From Owenia fusiformis (taxonomy: Eukaryota; Annelida; Polychaeta; Sabellida; Oweniidae): a stretch of DNA of 64,000 nt. A program made the translations under genes and the position numbers. The notes below the pieces were generated by a model. The model did no database searches. It was not told the DNA's origin and was given only the letters and a program-made list of their open reading frames with translations. Where the stretch lies: positions 9,861,375 to 9,925,374 of the forward strand of contig CAIIXF020000005.1 of NCBI GenBank assembly GCA_903813345.2. Direction: 5' to 3'. Positions 45,034 to 57,402 of the stretch are shown here, in pieces; position 1 is the stretch's first letter, and the number at the start of each line of letters is the position of its first letter.

Positions 45034-46223
45034 AAGAAGGAGGTACGGATTCTGGATACCTGCTAAAGAGGATACAAGTGAAACAGCCATACATATTTCT
45101 ATGATCCAATATAGGTGAATCATAACACAATAAAAATCAAACCACAAATGATATTTTGACAAGTTTGAAAATAATCAATTTTATTTAACATTTTAAAATG
45201 CCCTTATTTCATTTGTTTTTGTCATTGAATCATTATTTTCCAGACTAGACTAGTCTAGACTCTTTCAAGGTAGAGACAGCGAAAGGTTAAAAATTCTGGA
45301 ATAAACATCATTGAAGATGATAAAACTGGCTTTTGTGATGGTATGCTTTAGTTGTTTAATGATCAGATGATGAAATCAATTTTGCGAAACTGACCGATTT
45401 AAATGACTGCAAACAATGCAATGCCTCAATGTTTCTAAGTAAACACACTTGAAAAGCTTAGCTCAACGTTTAAGAAATACTTTTAATTTTCAAGGAACTT
45501 ATTTGATATTCAATTTATATTTGCCTATATTAGTCTAAAAAATCCAGGTATTTAATAGAGATGCTGAAAATCACGTAGTCCCATCATTTTGAATGTATCT
45601 TCTTTGTACCTGACTGAACTTTTGATATTTACTGACGTCATTGCAAATAATTAAACTACATTCCATGTTAAGTTGTTGTAATATTGAGATTGTGGCATAT
45701 CTATGAAAACACTCATATCATAAAATGTTTATGTTGATTTGGTCGGTGAGCAACTAACTGCAACCTTGGCAGAAGTCATCAATCAAAAGTCATTTGTCCT
45801 ACATTCATTTTGCGAAATTAACCTAGTTTTTTTAAACACGCCTATCTTCATTCTCAAGGTTTCACATTGACATCCTTCAAGATCGGGCTTCACTGCTACA
45901 GTGTTCGTGGTAGCCGTTTAAATTACGTAACCCAGTTTAAAAATCTGAGTCCCGTCTAATTTTTTGGCGTCTCTCATTTTTTAAATTTTCCATATTTTGT
46001 GCATTAATTTTGCAAATCTATGTATGTAAGCATTCATGAAATTTATTATCAATCAAAAAACGTTGCTGCAGTAAAAGTTACCTTGATGCGGTCTATAATT
46101 TTTGCGTGTTGGGATATAAGTTGTGCCTAATTTTTCCTTCTAACCTTCGTTGCCGTGTATAATGAAGGGCACACCTTAAATCAAATACAATAACATTGCC
46201 ATTTTTGGGCTTATTACTTGAAA

Positions 46224-47212
46224 GCATAATGCTTTTTGGCTCACACAGTGAGCCTATGGGATCGACCAGGCGTCCGTCCGTCCGTTGGTCCCTCCGTTGA
46301 TCCGTCCGTTGGTCCGTCCGTCAACATTGGCCGCACAAATTAAAACTGCTATACGGATTGCGTCATATCCACATTCATTTTATGCATATCCATAATGCCT
46401 ATTTGACCTATCATCGCCATTTCCCAAGTTCGCCCGGTTTCCGAGAAATTGCGGATTTTGACGTCAAAAAGTCAAATTTTCTGTAAATACTAGACACTTT
46501 GTTGAAGTATAACTTTTAGTAGTTGCTGTATATGCAACTTATGTCCTCTGAAGATTTCAAAGCTCTTGGAATTACAGTTTTTGGTGTTTACTCTATAAAA
46601 TTTGATAAAAAGTAGGACTTGGAAGTCATTTTCAGGAAACTTTCTCATGTATAAAGTCAATGGCAGGTTTTGTGATTGACAAGTTTCTCAAGGTTTGCCT
46701 TATACTTGATCATTTCTTGCAATGAATTACATCATTACTAGATTTAAGCATTCCTACATATTGCTCAATATATGTCAGCATCAAATTTTTACCGTTTTTG
46801 AGATATTTGATGTCAAAAAACAGTAAAAATAAGTTATTTTTCAACTTGCTTCAATTTGACCAAATTTTTTTTGAAAATCATCTACAAGTTGCCAGGAGTT
46901 CAAATATGACATTAGTTTTAGGATTTGACCTTTACCTGACCTTCAGTGACCTTCGAAAGGTCAAAAAAGTTGACTTTTCAAATTGATTTTTGGATGTAAA
47001 TTTTGGTCAGCTTAATCACAAAAGACCTTACTGAGCTCTGAATAAGTAAAATTTTCAAGGTCAAAGCTCATCAAACTAGGTCACACAACTGTGCTATCTA
47101 AGTTTCTCAAAGTTCGAGACTACAAATCCAAATCAATATTTTTGTTTGAAAGTCAGGATATACATTCCTCTGAAGGTTCCAAACTGTGTGAGCACAGGAC
47201 CGTGGGTCCTAT
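46224..47212. repeat. Dispersed repeat with CCGTCCGT run
   Basis: Begins TTTGGCTCACACAGTGAGCC, followed by a run of CCGTCCGT/TGGTCCGTCC, and ends with CTGTGTGAGCACAGGACCGT. The ends share GTGTGAGC in inverse. A roughly 1-kb repeat unit of unknown class. The open frame at 46798-46986 is inside it. Confidence 0.6.
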
Positions 47213-47983
47213 TTTTTATTATCATATATTAATATTAATATGAGGAATCTATTGCATTGTGATAGAACGCTTATTATACCCTAGTTAGGGTTCATTTTGT
47301 ATATAAATTTTAAAAAATGGGGAATCCACTATGAGTTGGGAAGTTTCTCCAAATACATGTATATCGTTCTTACGGAAATGTTGTCATATTACATTGGATT
47401 TCCACAAGAGCGGGTTACGAGTATTACGTCATAGATACACATTCGTTTTGGGGAATTCCTGACAACGGCCAAACACTTTCACTTTCGTTATGAGAGCACT
47501 TTGACAATCAATTGGAAATCGAAAGTGTATTTATTAAATTTAGTTGATGAAAAGGAATCAAAACGATGATTATCCTCAAAAAGTCGTTTTTTACATTTTC
47601 TAAGGCCTAGACAGTTATAAACATCCTTTAAAGGCCATAAAATTTTTTTTTTAAAGTTTTCTTTTTAAACAAATATTTGGATACCTTTGATTGGTTCCTT
47701 GAAGATGTTCTTGGTGACACACCACACCAAAACAGGACAGAAAATTCATTTGCATCTAAAGTGTGTTATAACCACCTTGGAGGTTGGAGATGAACACACC
47801 CCCAAAGAAAAAATAAACAAAAGGTGTGTCTTTATTATTCATTGCCGGCTACTTGTGTACTCAATGATGGTATTTTTACCACACAAAATGTTTATTACAT
47901 AACCTACAGACTTTTGATTCATCAAAGGAAAATATAGTAAACAATGTTCTATATAAGCATATCTTATAATTTTATGTTTCGCA

Positions 47984-48374
47984 AGATGAAAACTGACCAT
48001 GGAATAATAATTTTTCTTTGTTCAGGAAATATACCAATGGTTCTAATCCCAGGTTCCACAATTTAAAAATTTATTATTTGATTTAGAATGTCAAACTAAT
48101 TAGACAAAGGTTGGAACATACTTTTTCTTGTCTTTAAACATTTTAATATAATGTAACAATGTATACTTTTAATTATAGATGAAAACTGACCATGGAATAA
48201 TAATTTTTCTTTGTTCAGGAAATATACCAATGGTTCTAATCCCAGGTTCCACAATTTAAAAATTTATTATTTGATTTAGAATGTCAAACTAATTAGACAA
48301 AGGTTGGAACATACTTTTTCTTGTCTTTAAACATTTTAATATAATGTTGCAATGCAATGTATACTTTTAATTAT
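47984..48374. repeat. Recent tandem duplication, 193-bp period, 2 copies
   Basis: The block starting AGATGAAAACTGACCATGGA at 47984 is repeated at 48177 almost without change; the second copy differs mainly by a few inserted bases near 48346-48356. Confidence 0.95.
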
Positions 48375-49783
48375 ACTTAATTATACCAAATATACAAAAG
48401 TAAATAATTGTAATGATACCTTCATGTAAAATATATTATATATCATTACTTAAGTAACTGAGTAAAGGGGTATGTATTATATTTACCATGGGCTTTAGAT
48501 ATCTCTTGAAAACCTATAAACACATTCCTAAAGCTATGGGCTTTGCAATTCTGATAAAAAAATATTTATTTCTCATACATTCTCGCGCTCAATGAAGCCT
48601 GGGATTAACATAATATTCAACAATTTTGACAGATATGAAGTGTGAAGTAAACATCCAAGAAAATAGAAATTAGGAATGCAGTTATTTGAATTAACCTATA
48701 GATTACTTTGATTAAGTAACATATTTGGCATTTTGTCTTATGAGTTGGCAAACGCCTAGGTGCTATAATGGCTTGAAGTAGGACATTGTACTAAATAGGT
48801 TCAGATGAGGTTACTAGTTGCTCATTAGGGTGTTATATAATAGATATTATTCATTCTGGAAATATATTCCAGAATGGCACATGTATCTATTAGTCTCTAT
48901 AGCTTCTCATAACCAAATCTCAGAATTCATACTCTAGAAAACTTTGTAAAGTGTTAGTATATAGAGAAAAAGTTTTAGAACTTAATTCAAGTATTGAAAG
49001 GACAAATTACTAAATGTTAAAGCTAAGCAATGAGATAGAAGCAATAGACATTTGCTTGACAATTCAAAAAAACATCAAATGTCCTATTTTAGAAATTGAT
49101 GCATCACCAGATTAATTTTGGACTTTATAAACCTTCGGCGGTGTATCGATTCAATATGCTTTAAATGTTTTTCATCACTATTTCACCGAAAAGGGCATTG
49201 GCCTCTCATAAATAGGTTGGTCGAAAGAATGGCAATAATTCGGGGTGACACAGATAACAAATAAAAACAAACCCAAACAAACAAAAATATGTATTAAAAA
49301 GTGTATAATTGGTTTATATTCACTGTTATCATTAAAATGAACATAAGACATTATATTTCAAGACAGTATAATAGCAAAATCTAGCAAAACATGTGTTCAC
49401 ACTCAAGTGGTTTAAAACAAGGAACCTAAATCTACAAGTTGTGCAATATACTGTCCTCGTGATAATACAAGCAAAACCTACAATTTGATCTTGAAAAAGC
49501 ATGAATAATGTCCATGGACATACATGTATTTTCAAGGGCATATTAACTTGGTATAGTTTTTGTCCAATGAAAGCTGTCAGAATGAGGTGAAGGTATGTGA
49601 TGAGAATGACGTGTCATTTTAACCTGAGACAGATACTATAGACAAGTAGGACAATGCTGTGGCTGTTTAACAGCTGGCTTATTAGGTGGTAAATTGGCAC
49701 ACAGGCACAAAACCAGGAGAGTTTGACTGTTCTTTCAAGCAGGGTGATAAAGATACCTTTTATTCCAAAAATGGCTATACAGA

Positions 49784-50302
49784 CAGGGTGGGCCAAAAAA
49801 ACACCCCCCTAGCCGATATTCCTGATAAAAATTCATTTTTTTAACATGTACACCAACAATGATATATCATTTTAAAGATAATTTAATTTGCAACAAAATT
49901 ATATATAACAGAACAATTTTCAACAACCCTGGCTCGAGATATAATAAGCATACACATGTTTATTGAGCATGCATGGTTCAAAAACTGAATGAAAACAATA
50001 TATAATATCCAATTATGAAAGACTCATGACAATGTTGCAATTTTTAACTGAACAGTAAAATTTGGTAGAAATAGGCTATTGTTCGCAAAATCGATTAAAA
50101 TTGAAAAGGTGTTTTTTTACCCCCATGTCACATAATTGGTTATTTTTCTATATGGGGTTGTTGAAAATGGTGCTATTATATATATCATTTTATTGCAAAT
50201 TCAATTATCTTTAAAATGATATATCATTGTTGGTGCAAATGTTAAAAAATAGATATTTATCAGAAATAATGGGTAGGGGGTGGTTTTTTTTGGCCCACCC
50301 TG
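49784..50302. mobile_element. mariner-like MITE, CAGGGTGGGCCAAAAAA termini, copy 1
   Basis: Left CAGGGTGGGCCAAAAAAA, right inverse TTTTTTTGGCCCACCCTG followed by TA. Inner arms share ACAATGATATATCATTTTAA. 519 bp, no transposase. Terminus and TA flank suggest the Tc1/mariner group. Confidence 0.85.
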
Positions 50303-50730
50303 TATAGTTGTATATGTTGTTCTAAACACTGAACATGCTAAGCAAGGTGCTGTTGCTGTGCATATGAGGTTGTGAGACCCCTGAGCTACTTACGTTTATT
50401 TATTTAGATAAATATTTTAAAAATTCCTCCATAACATCTATTATCTCAGGAATAGATATAGGACAAGCTTAAGATAAATAAAGAAAATAAACGCGAATGT
50501 GAAGCAATTTCTAAGGGAGCTACCTAATTTTTGTCCTCTCCTTATAAGGACTGTCAGACGGACAGATGGACAGATTTTCAATTGATTTAAGGATCAATTT
50601 GTGAGCCAGAAAAAATATTTATGTTTACATAAGCCAATGAAGAGAATTTTGAAAATATATCAAAAATGTCTAGAAAATCGCAATGATAAAGTTTGCTAAA
50701 GGATTTAAGCCCAGCACTCAATGAATTATA

Positions 50731-51288
50731 CAGGGTGGGCCAAAAAAACAATACCCAAGTTTAAAGATGAATGATTCATATGATATATGTTAAACCATGC
50801 CATGTATTATATATCATTTAAAGAAAAATCATTTCCTTACAAAATTACACCATCCAATTGAAAACCTTTGTTTTTCCATAGAGTTAGAGACTAAAATTGA
50901 CACCAGGGGTGCTGTGAACAACCAAAAATCAAAAAATGAAAATTCCCAAATTTCCCTCCATATTGCAGTCACAGCTGCACTCAATATGCTTGACTGAATC
51001 ATCATTTTGCACTATACTTGTATAAATGTACCTCTTTTGAAGGTGCCAAAGTTCTCTCCATTTTCCATAATTTTGAAATATGCATTAAATAATTCTGTAA
51101 ACTTGACACCCTAAGTGTCAAGTTTAGCTTCTAAATCCACAAGAAAACAATGGTTTTTCAATCAGATGGTGTCATGTTGTTAGGAAATGATTTATCTTTA
51201 AAATGATATATAATACATGGCATTGTTTGATGTTACATCATGTGATATTCATCCTTAAACTTGGGTATTGGTTTTTTGGCCCACCCTG
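50731..51288. mobile_element. mariner-like MITE, copy 2, nested in an older repeat
   Basis: Same termini as the element at 49784 but a different interior (arms share ATACCCAAGTTTAA and CATGCCATGTATTATATATC-type sequence). Left flank TA; right flank CA, probably a mutated TA. It splits an older repeat (about 50694-51416) related to the one at 21.0-21.4 kb. Confidence 0.85.
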
Positions 51289-52132
51289 CAGATGGATTAA
51301 ACCACATTTGTCTTGTATGAAGACTTTGAAGGTAGCCCAAATTTAATGTCTAGGATACAAGACATGAGTGCATTAAATCATCCAAAATTCATTAAGTCAT
51401 GTGCTTAAATTCGTCTCACTCATTATGAAAAAGATTTTGTACAGTAACACTTAAATGAGTGATTTTTTCAGAAAAACATTTTGCAAGGGTTTACAAGATT
51501 TGACATTTCAACTTGCATAAGCACCTGCCTTGCTATTTCTTATTTTATTTTAATAGTTATAGGTTTTCACTAAACTACTGCTAACTCGAAATTATGAAAT
51601 TGATGAGGGTCATCAATTTCACTAAATCGAAAAAAAGCCATGAACTCGGAATAAAGAATCTAAGCTGTTTGGCTGAGACACACATGACATATTTGAATAC
51701 AGAATTAAGAATGCACATTTACTATGTTCTGATTGGCTAGAATTTGATATATCGTGCCTAGCTTTATGTGAGTATGTTAAACAGAATGTAAAATATGAAA
51801 ACAAAAATGATATCAAGTCCTTCTTGTCTACGTGTATGTTGTGATTTATGCAAAAAGTAAAGAATAACCAAAAATCTAAATTACTTCCTGACCTAATTTA
51901 TTTGTCTGGTATCAAAGGCCATATAGCCAACTGTTGTAAGATTTTTACTCACGCATCTGACAAAAGTTAATATACATGTACTAGCATGCTAGAGTAATTA
52001 TAACCCAAAATGCACAAGGCAACTAATTTAAAATATACCGGGTGACCTAAAATCATTTTGATTATCATTTTGTTTGAGGGAACATTAAAAATTAATTTTC
52101 ATCTTGAAATCTATCTGAAACAAGCTGTTTAA

Positions 52133-52736
52133 AGGAATATTCCTTGCCAAACCATCTCTCTCCTCATATGGTAGCTATAACCATATATATGCTTGCCATG
52201 TTTAGCAAAACACGCAAAAATGTTTTGATATGGTCAAATTTGATCACTTAGAAATGTGATGCTCAATTCCAGTAAGCTGCCATCTTTTAAAATTTCACAC
52301 AGGAAGTGATGTCATCGACTCTCAACTTTGCATATAGCATTAGGTGAGGAGCTATTAAAAATTACAAAACCAGCTAAATATTCTTTTTCAACTTTGTATC
52401 TTATTCAATCCTTCTGAAAATCTCTTCTTTTATTCTAAGTTGACAAGCCCTGAAAATATTTTTGCACAGAAAGTAATGATCACTTGTCTAGAAGTGATTT
52501 TGTGCTACTTTCCTATACTGTTATGGGCAAGGTTATAGAAGTTGAGAGTTAATGACATCACTTCCTGCAAGAAATCTTAAAAGATGGCAGCTCACTGGAA
52601 ATAAGCACTGGATTTTTAAATGATCAATATTGACCATATTAAAACATTTTCCCATGTTTTGCTAAATATGGAAACTATATATATATGATTATAGCTACCA
52701 TATCAAGAGAGAAAGGGTCTGGTAAGGAATATTCCT
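52133..52736. mobile_element. TTAA-flanked MITE with ~200-bp inverted arms
   Basis: AGGAATATTCCTTGCCA at the left and inverse TGGTAAGGAATATTCCT at the right, each bordered by TTAA (52129-52132, 52737-52740). Arms include AAGATGGCAGCT..CACTGGAA and GATGTCATCGACTCTCAACT-like blocks. piggyBac-type target; no transposase. Confidence 0.85.
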
Positions 52737-52809
52737 TTAAGTGGTCAAACATTTTTCTCAATGTACCAGAACATGATGGCAGCTAACCAATCAAAATCAT
52801 GGAAGGTAC

Positions 52810-53267
52810 TAGAGGTGTGCACTGTTGGTAAATCACTTAATCGATTAACAAAATATTTTAATCGATTAATCATCGATTAATCATTCTAACATAAACGATG
52901 GAGATCTGACATAATTTCCCTTCAATTTTCTAATTCTTTAGTACTAGGCGATAATTCATTCGTTTGATTTGATTGCATACCTCTATTTAATATATACGAG
53001 TATATATCAATATAAGATGTATCAGTGAAACACAAAAAGGTAACCGTCGGGCTTAGGCTAAGCTTGTTTGGCAGTTTGAGTTTTAAGCTTGGCATGTCAA
53101 CCTGACAAATTAGGTCTCAATCAGTCAGTGAAATCAAGTAAGCTTACTCACAGCAGGATATTGAAGATTATCATTTTGAGAATCAGTTAATTGAGTATTA
53201 AAAATCTTAATCGATTAAACTTGTGTCGATCAATTAATCGATGATCGATTAAAAATTCACACCTCTA
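52810..53267. mobile_element. hAT-like MITE with exact 8-bp target duplication
   Basis: Ends TAGAGGTGTGCA and inverse TTCACACCTCTA, with AATCGATTAATCATCGATTA-type subterminal repeats. Direct repeats GAAGGTAC at 52802-52809 and 53268-53275. The TAGAGGTGTG terminus is typical of hAT elements. 458 bp, non-autonomous. Confidence 0.93.
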
Positions 53268-53275
53268 GAAGGTAC

Positions 53276-53600
53276 TCATGATCAGTTAAGGTGCTTCATC
53301 ATCAGTTTAGGCAAACCAGTTTAGAAAATATATGATCAATTTAGGTAGAAATGATCAGTTTAGTTACCATATGATCAGGTTAGATACCCCATGATCAATG
53401 TATTCCATGATCAGTTAACCTCTTGACTACCTGGAGTGACGAGATTTCTTGTCACCTCAGAAGTGACCTTGAAACCCAGAGTGATGAGAAAATCCGTCAC
53501 AAAATTTTTCACTAAAATTGCTCTTATTTGAACAATTTTAGTTTAGTTACCATATAGTCAGTTTAGGTACACCATGGTCAGTTTAGGTAATTGTTCTTTG
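53276..53600. repeat. ATGATCAGTTTAGGTA tandem repeat split by a TTAA-element fragment
   Basis: About ten diverged copies of a unit like CATGATCAGTTTAGGTACC. At 53415-53542 they are interrupted by TTAACCTCTTGACTACC and sequence matching the left part of the TTAA element at 10931 (CCGTCACAAAATTTTTCAC, ATTGCTCTTATTTGAACAAT). Confidence 0.75.
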
Positions 53601-54680
53601 CACAGTATTCCAATGTATGCTAAGGAAACATGGTATTTTGAATAATAGATAGTTTTTCATTTATGTGAGCATAATATTATTTGAAATCATACCATCATTT
53701 CTACATGTATCGCACTTTATGAACTTAAGTATGACAAAATAGATATTTACTCTTAAAGGTTTTATTTTTAGGTTGACCCAGAATTACCCAAGTTATATCA
53801 TAATTGTGTATGAACCAGGTACCTGGGAGTTAATCTGAGGTCATCATAGATTCATTAATTAATCCAGGTGGAAAACAAAATAATTACGAGTAATTAAACC
53901 TCAACTTGGACATTTCACTATGATGATTACTCATACAATTTCAACCTGTATGCACTAGACGAAATACCAATATAGCATAAATTATATTGAAAAATTATAT
54001 GATTAAAGAATTAAACTGAAACAAAGAATTATTTATGATATAAAATATATGATTAGATTCTTCTTCATGATAAATAAAAATTTATAAATAAACCACTTGC
54101 ATGTTTAAGAAGGGTCCTCCAAGGTAAAAGGTTTCTCAAATTAATCTCAGTGTTTAAACTTGATGAACTCCCGAAATGATGCACTGGATAAGTAATTGTT
54201 TGTGGAATGAATTAATCTGCACTGAAGTGATAAAAATATTTTCAAAGTGACCCTGTCTGTATTTCTCAGGCATTTTGAGTAAAATGAACTTGGAATGATC
54301 TCATCAACATGCTTCTGGGGAACTGAAAGTACATTCATGGGTACGATGGTTCAATCAGGGGTCATATCTAGTGATTCTTCAGTCTAAATGCCGCCAACAT
54401 TTACAGATATCACGTCATAGTCCCATATCTGCAAGTATTGAGGTAATGCATTAGATAACAATTATGATTTAATTAAATATCGAAGTGTGCAACCTTTTAC
54501 AGTCTAAACATATTACAGAGAATTCCTCTTAAGCAAATTGATTCTTATGATATCCATATGTGCATTGAACTCATTGCCTCATAGCACTAGATCTTCAACT
54601 CATTCTTCAAACCACCTGTGAACTGAAATCTCAGCAACTTCCTCTTGCATAATTTCAATGAAATGAAAAAAGCATGATCA

Positions 54681-54870
54681 GGGGTGTAACCAGCAATCGT
54701 CAAGGGGGTGAGATTTTTGGAGTTTGCATCACTGCAAGCGAAGTGAGCCCCCAAAACAGGGCTATGGGGGTTCACCCCGGAAATGCATTCTAAGCATTTC
54801 AAACTCAAATTTGTTAATGTTTTTCCAACAAATTTTAAAAAATAGCTTTTTCCTTTTTTTGTGCCCATGA
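54681..54870. mobile_element. GTAGCCAGG-type MITE, copy 3
   Basis: Starts GGGGTGTAACCAGC and shares GCAAGCGAAGTGAGCCCC, GGGGGTTCACCCCGG and TTCTAAGCATTTCAAACTC with the copy at 40975. The 102-codon minus-strand frame over it is a repeat by-product. Confidence 0.8.
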
Positions 54871-55149
54871 TGATGACTTTCTTCAATTCTTCCACATGAT
54901 TGACGTTAAATACATTGCAAATGAAATGACATTGATGGCATTGATTACCACAAAGTCATAGCAAATGCATTATAACTCACATTGAAAGATTTTTTCTCAT
55001 TACATTCTGATTATACTTAATACAAAGTAATACTGAGTTTGTCAAATGCTTCTTAACTTCATATAGAACTGAAGTGGTACCCCTTGCATTCGTTTGACTA
55101 CACTTCTTAAAAGAGAGCTTCGTCTTCACTCTTTTAAACTAAAATAAAA

Positions 55150-55400
55150 CTGTGAACTCACCGCGCCAATCAGTGTTCGTCGGCCAAATTTGACCAACGT
55201 TCTATATATGGTCATCACTTCTGACGTCATCACTGAGCCCGGAATTGACCAATGATATGCGCATATTTAATTAGAACGCATTTGGCGTATGTTTCTTCAA
55301 GCTCGCTGATTGGTGGAAGAAAGGTCAGCGCGTAGGTCAGAAGTGATTTACTACCCAAACTGTCACCGGTACCCATCGCGGGGGCGGGGCTACTAGACTG
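55150..55400 (+). promoter_or_regulatory. Candidate promoter: CCAAT, CRE and GC boxes
   Basis: CCAAT at 55166 and 55249, inverse ATTGG at 55309, a full CRE palindrome TGACGTCA at 55222-55229, a direct repeat of AGGTCA (55322 and 55334, 6-bp spacer) and a GC box GGGGCGGGGC at 55381-55390. The stretch is visibly more GC-rich than its surroundings. It may drive the gene whose first coding exon is at 62.4 kb; a splice-donor-like GAG|GTATGT follows at 55507/55508. Confidence 0.5.
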
Positions 55401-55876
55401 TAATATGATCTCTACTAGGTAGAGTGTAGTTTAACTAGACTCTGCACGCAGGGTACTAAAGTGGAAGAATGTTCTTATAAGATCTGTTGAGTCTATAGTC
55501 TGTTGAGGTATGTAAGTCCCAGATCAAGTGAATAGTGACCTTTGAACCATGAAATATGTTTTTATAAACTTTTATATACAAAGTAATACAAGAAAGAAGG
55601 TTATCTCTCTGTTAGATTGCCCTTGTAAGTTTGTACTTTTGCAACAAGAGATCAGCTGTTTTAGCTAATGCATCATATGGCCATAGCTAGAAGGTGCAAT
55701 GAGGCATTGTTTTTCTATCAACGAGTAAATTTTTTTCTGTCAACAAAACAAAAAGAGAAAATTTCACAAGGGGGTGCAGTGAGGCTAATTTATTCTCTCA
55801 ATAAGGTCAATTTTTTGTCAATGAGGCAAAAAATTATCATTGTCCAAACAAACTTTTTGACCCTTTAATATACTGC

Positions 55877-56072
55877 CATGGGCGTAGCGCTATTTTTCTA
55901 AGTAGTACGCTACCATGACAGGAACAAGAGTTGAGTGAATCAAAAAACGAGAATTTGGGGGGATCTGGGGGTTCTCCCCCAGGAAAATTTTGAAATTTGG
56001 TTGTATTTTGAGCGAATTTGCAACCATCTGGTACGCCTATGCATACCCAGCGTACCGGGCGCTACGCCCATG
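55877..56072. mobile_element. MITE with CATGGGCGTAGCGC termini
   Basis: Perfect 14-bp inverted ends, flanked by the direct repeat ACTGC (55872-55876, 56073-56077). 196 bp, G-rich interior (GGGGGATCTGGGGGTTCTCC). Confidence 0.88.
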
Positions 56073-57149
56073 ACTGCATAAGGCAGACTTGAACAGCTAG
56101 TCTTATATGGTACAGATGATAAAGCAGGCCCAGAGCCAGGAGGAGGGAGCTGATATCTCCTAAAAAAATATGGACCTAAGCCTACCTTTTTGCCAAAAAG
56201 TGATGTCACAATTAGTACAAAAGATTAAAACTTGTTGACTGTATCATCCCAATAGATTATACCTATCCACGATATATTTGTAATGTGTTTGACCTTATTT
56301 TCTATTTAGACCTATTTTTAATGCCAAATTACAATGAAAGTAAAATGTTTTCAAAAAGTAAACCTTTAATTTATTATGAATGAAGGAATTACCATAGATT
56401 TTCCCAATGTGTGCCCACCTAATATATGTCAGCATTGAATACTGAAATAAATGACATATATTACATCATGCAAAGAAACTTCGAAATAAACGATAATTGA
56501 TGTCAAAAATATGGCAACCATTATTGCATGTGGGAAGGCAATATATTATTTTCTGAAGAATTCGGAATGCACTTTTACCATTTATCCTGATATGATTGTA
56601 ATTATGTCAGGTTAACATAATTTCACTCACAAATAAATTTTGACAAGGCATCAAGACATCTTTGTTCCTTTTACTGTAGAAATTGTTCAGATGAAATGAT
56701 TCTAATGGAATATGATATGCAGTAGTATGAGCTTAATAATTTAGGTATTTTCCTAACTTTTTCATCATATTAAACCACGGGCTTTCAACTAGAGTTAGTT
56801 GAAAGCCCATGATTAAACTGGCTTCCAAATGATTGTATTTGTATATTACATTCAGAATAACCATTGATGACTGTCATAATTCTAATGTTGTTGTTGTTTT
56901 GAACGAGTAGATTGAAACCTCAAATGACCCAAACATTTCAGAACAAGTTTCCTTATATAATCTCGACCATAACAAGGTGATGGCAACTTCTTATTCTATT
57001 TTATTATATAATTTATAGTTTAGCTCTCATGTACACTGCAACTCAATGACCGCAAAATTGTCGTATATTTAATATTCAAGTACAATATTCAAGTACAAAT
57101 ACAATAATGTATAATGCGTACAATGTACCAAGTCCAATCAAATTCCAAA

Positions 57150-57402
57150 GTTCAATTGGTGGCATTTAAAACATAAAAATAAAACATAAATAAGAGGTGT
57201 CCCTTAATATTAAAACGTACGAAGCATTCCAAAATAGAAACATTTTAAAAATCCCATCAGATTCTCAGTAGGTTATTTTGAAGAAATTTTTCCTAAAATA
57301 GTCTAATTAAGTGATTGAATGTCAGGTGTAATTTAGGGACACTTCTTATTTATGTTTTATTTTTACATTTTAAAGTTTAATGATGGATAATACCAATTGA
57401 AC
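57150..57402. mobile_element. MITE-like inverted repeat, GTTCAATTGGT ends
   Basis: GTTCAATTGGT at the left and inverse ACCAATTGAAC at the right; inner arms share AAAAATAAAACATAAATAAG followed by AGGTGTCCCT (one mismatch). About 253 bp. Confidence 0.8.

Noticed and set aside
54587-54895. 102-codon minus-strand frame
   Set aside because: Covers a GTAGCCAGG-type MITE shared with 40975-41170; not a gene.
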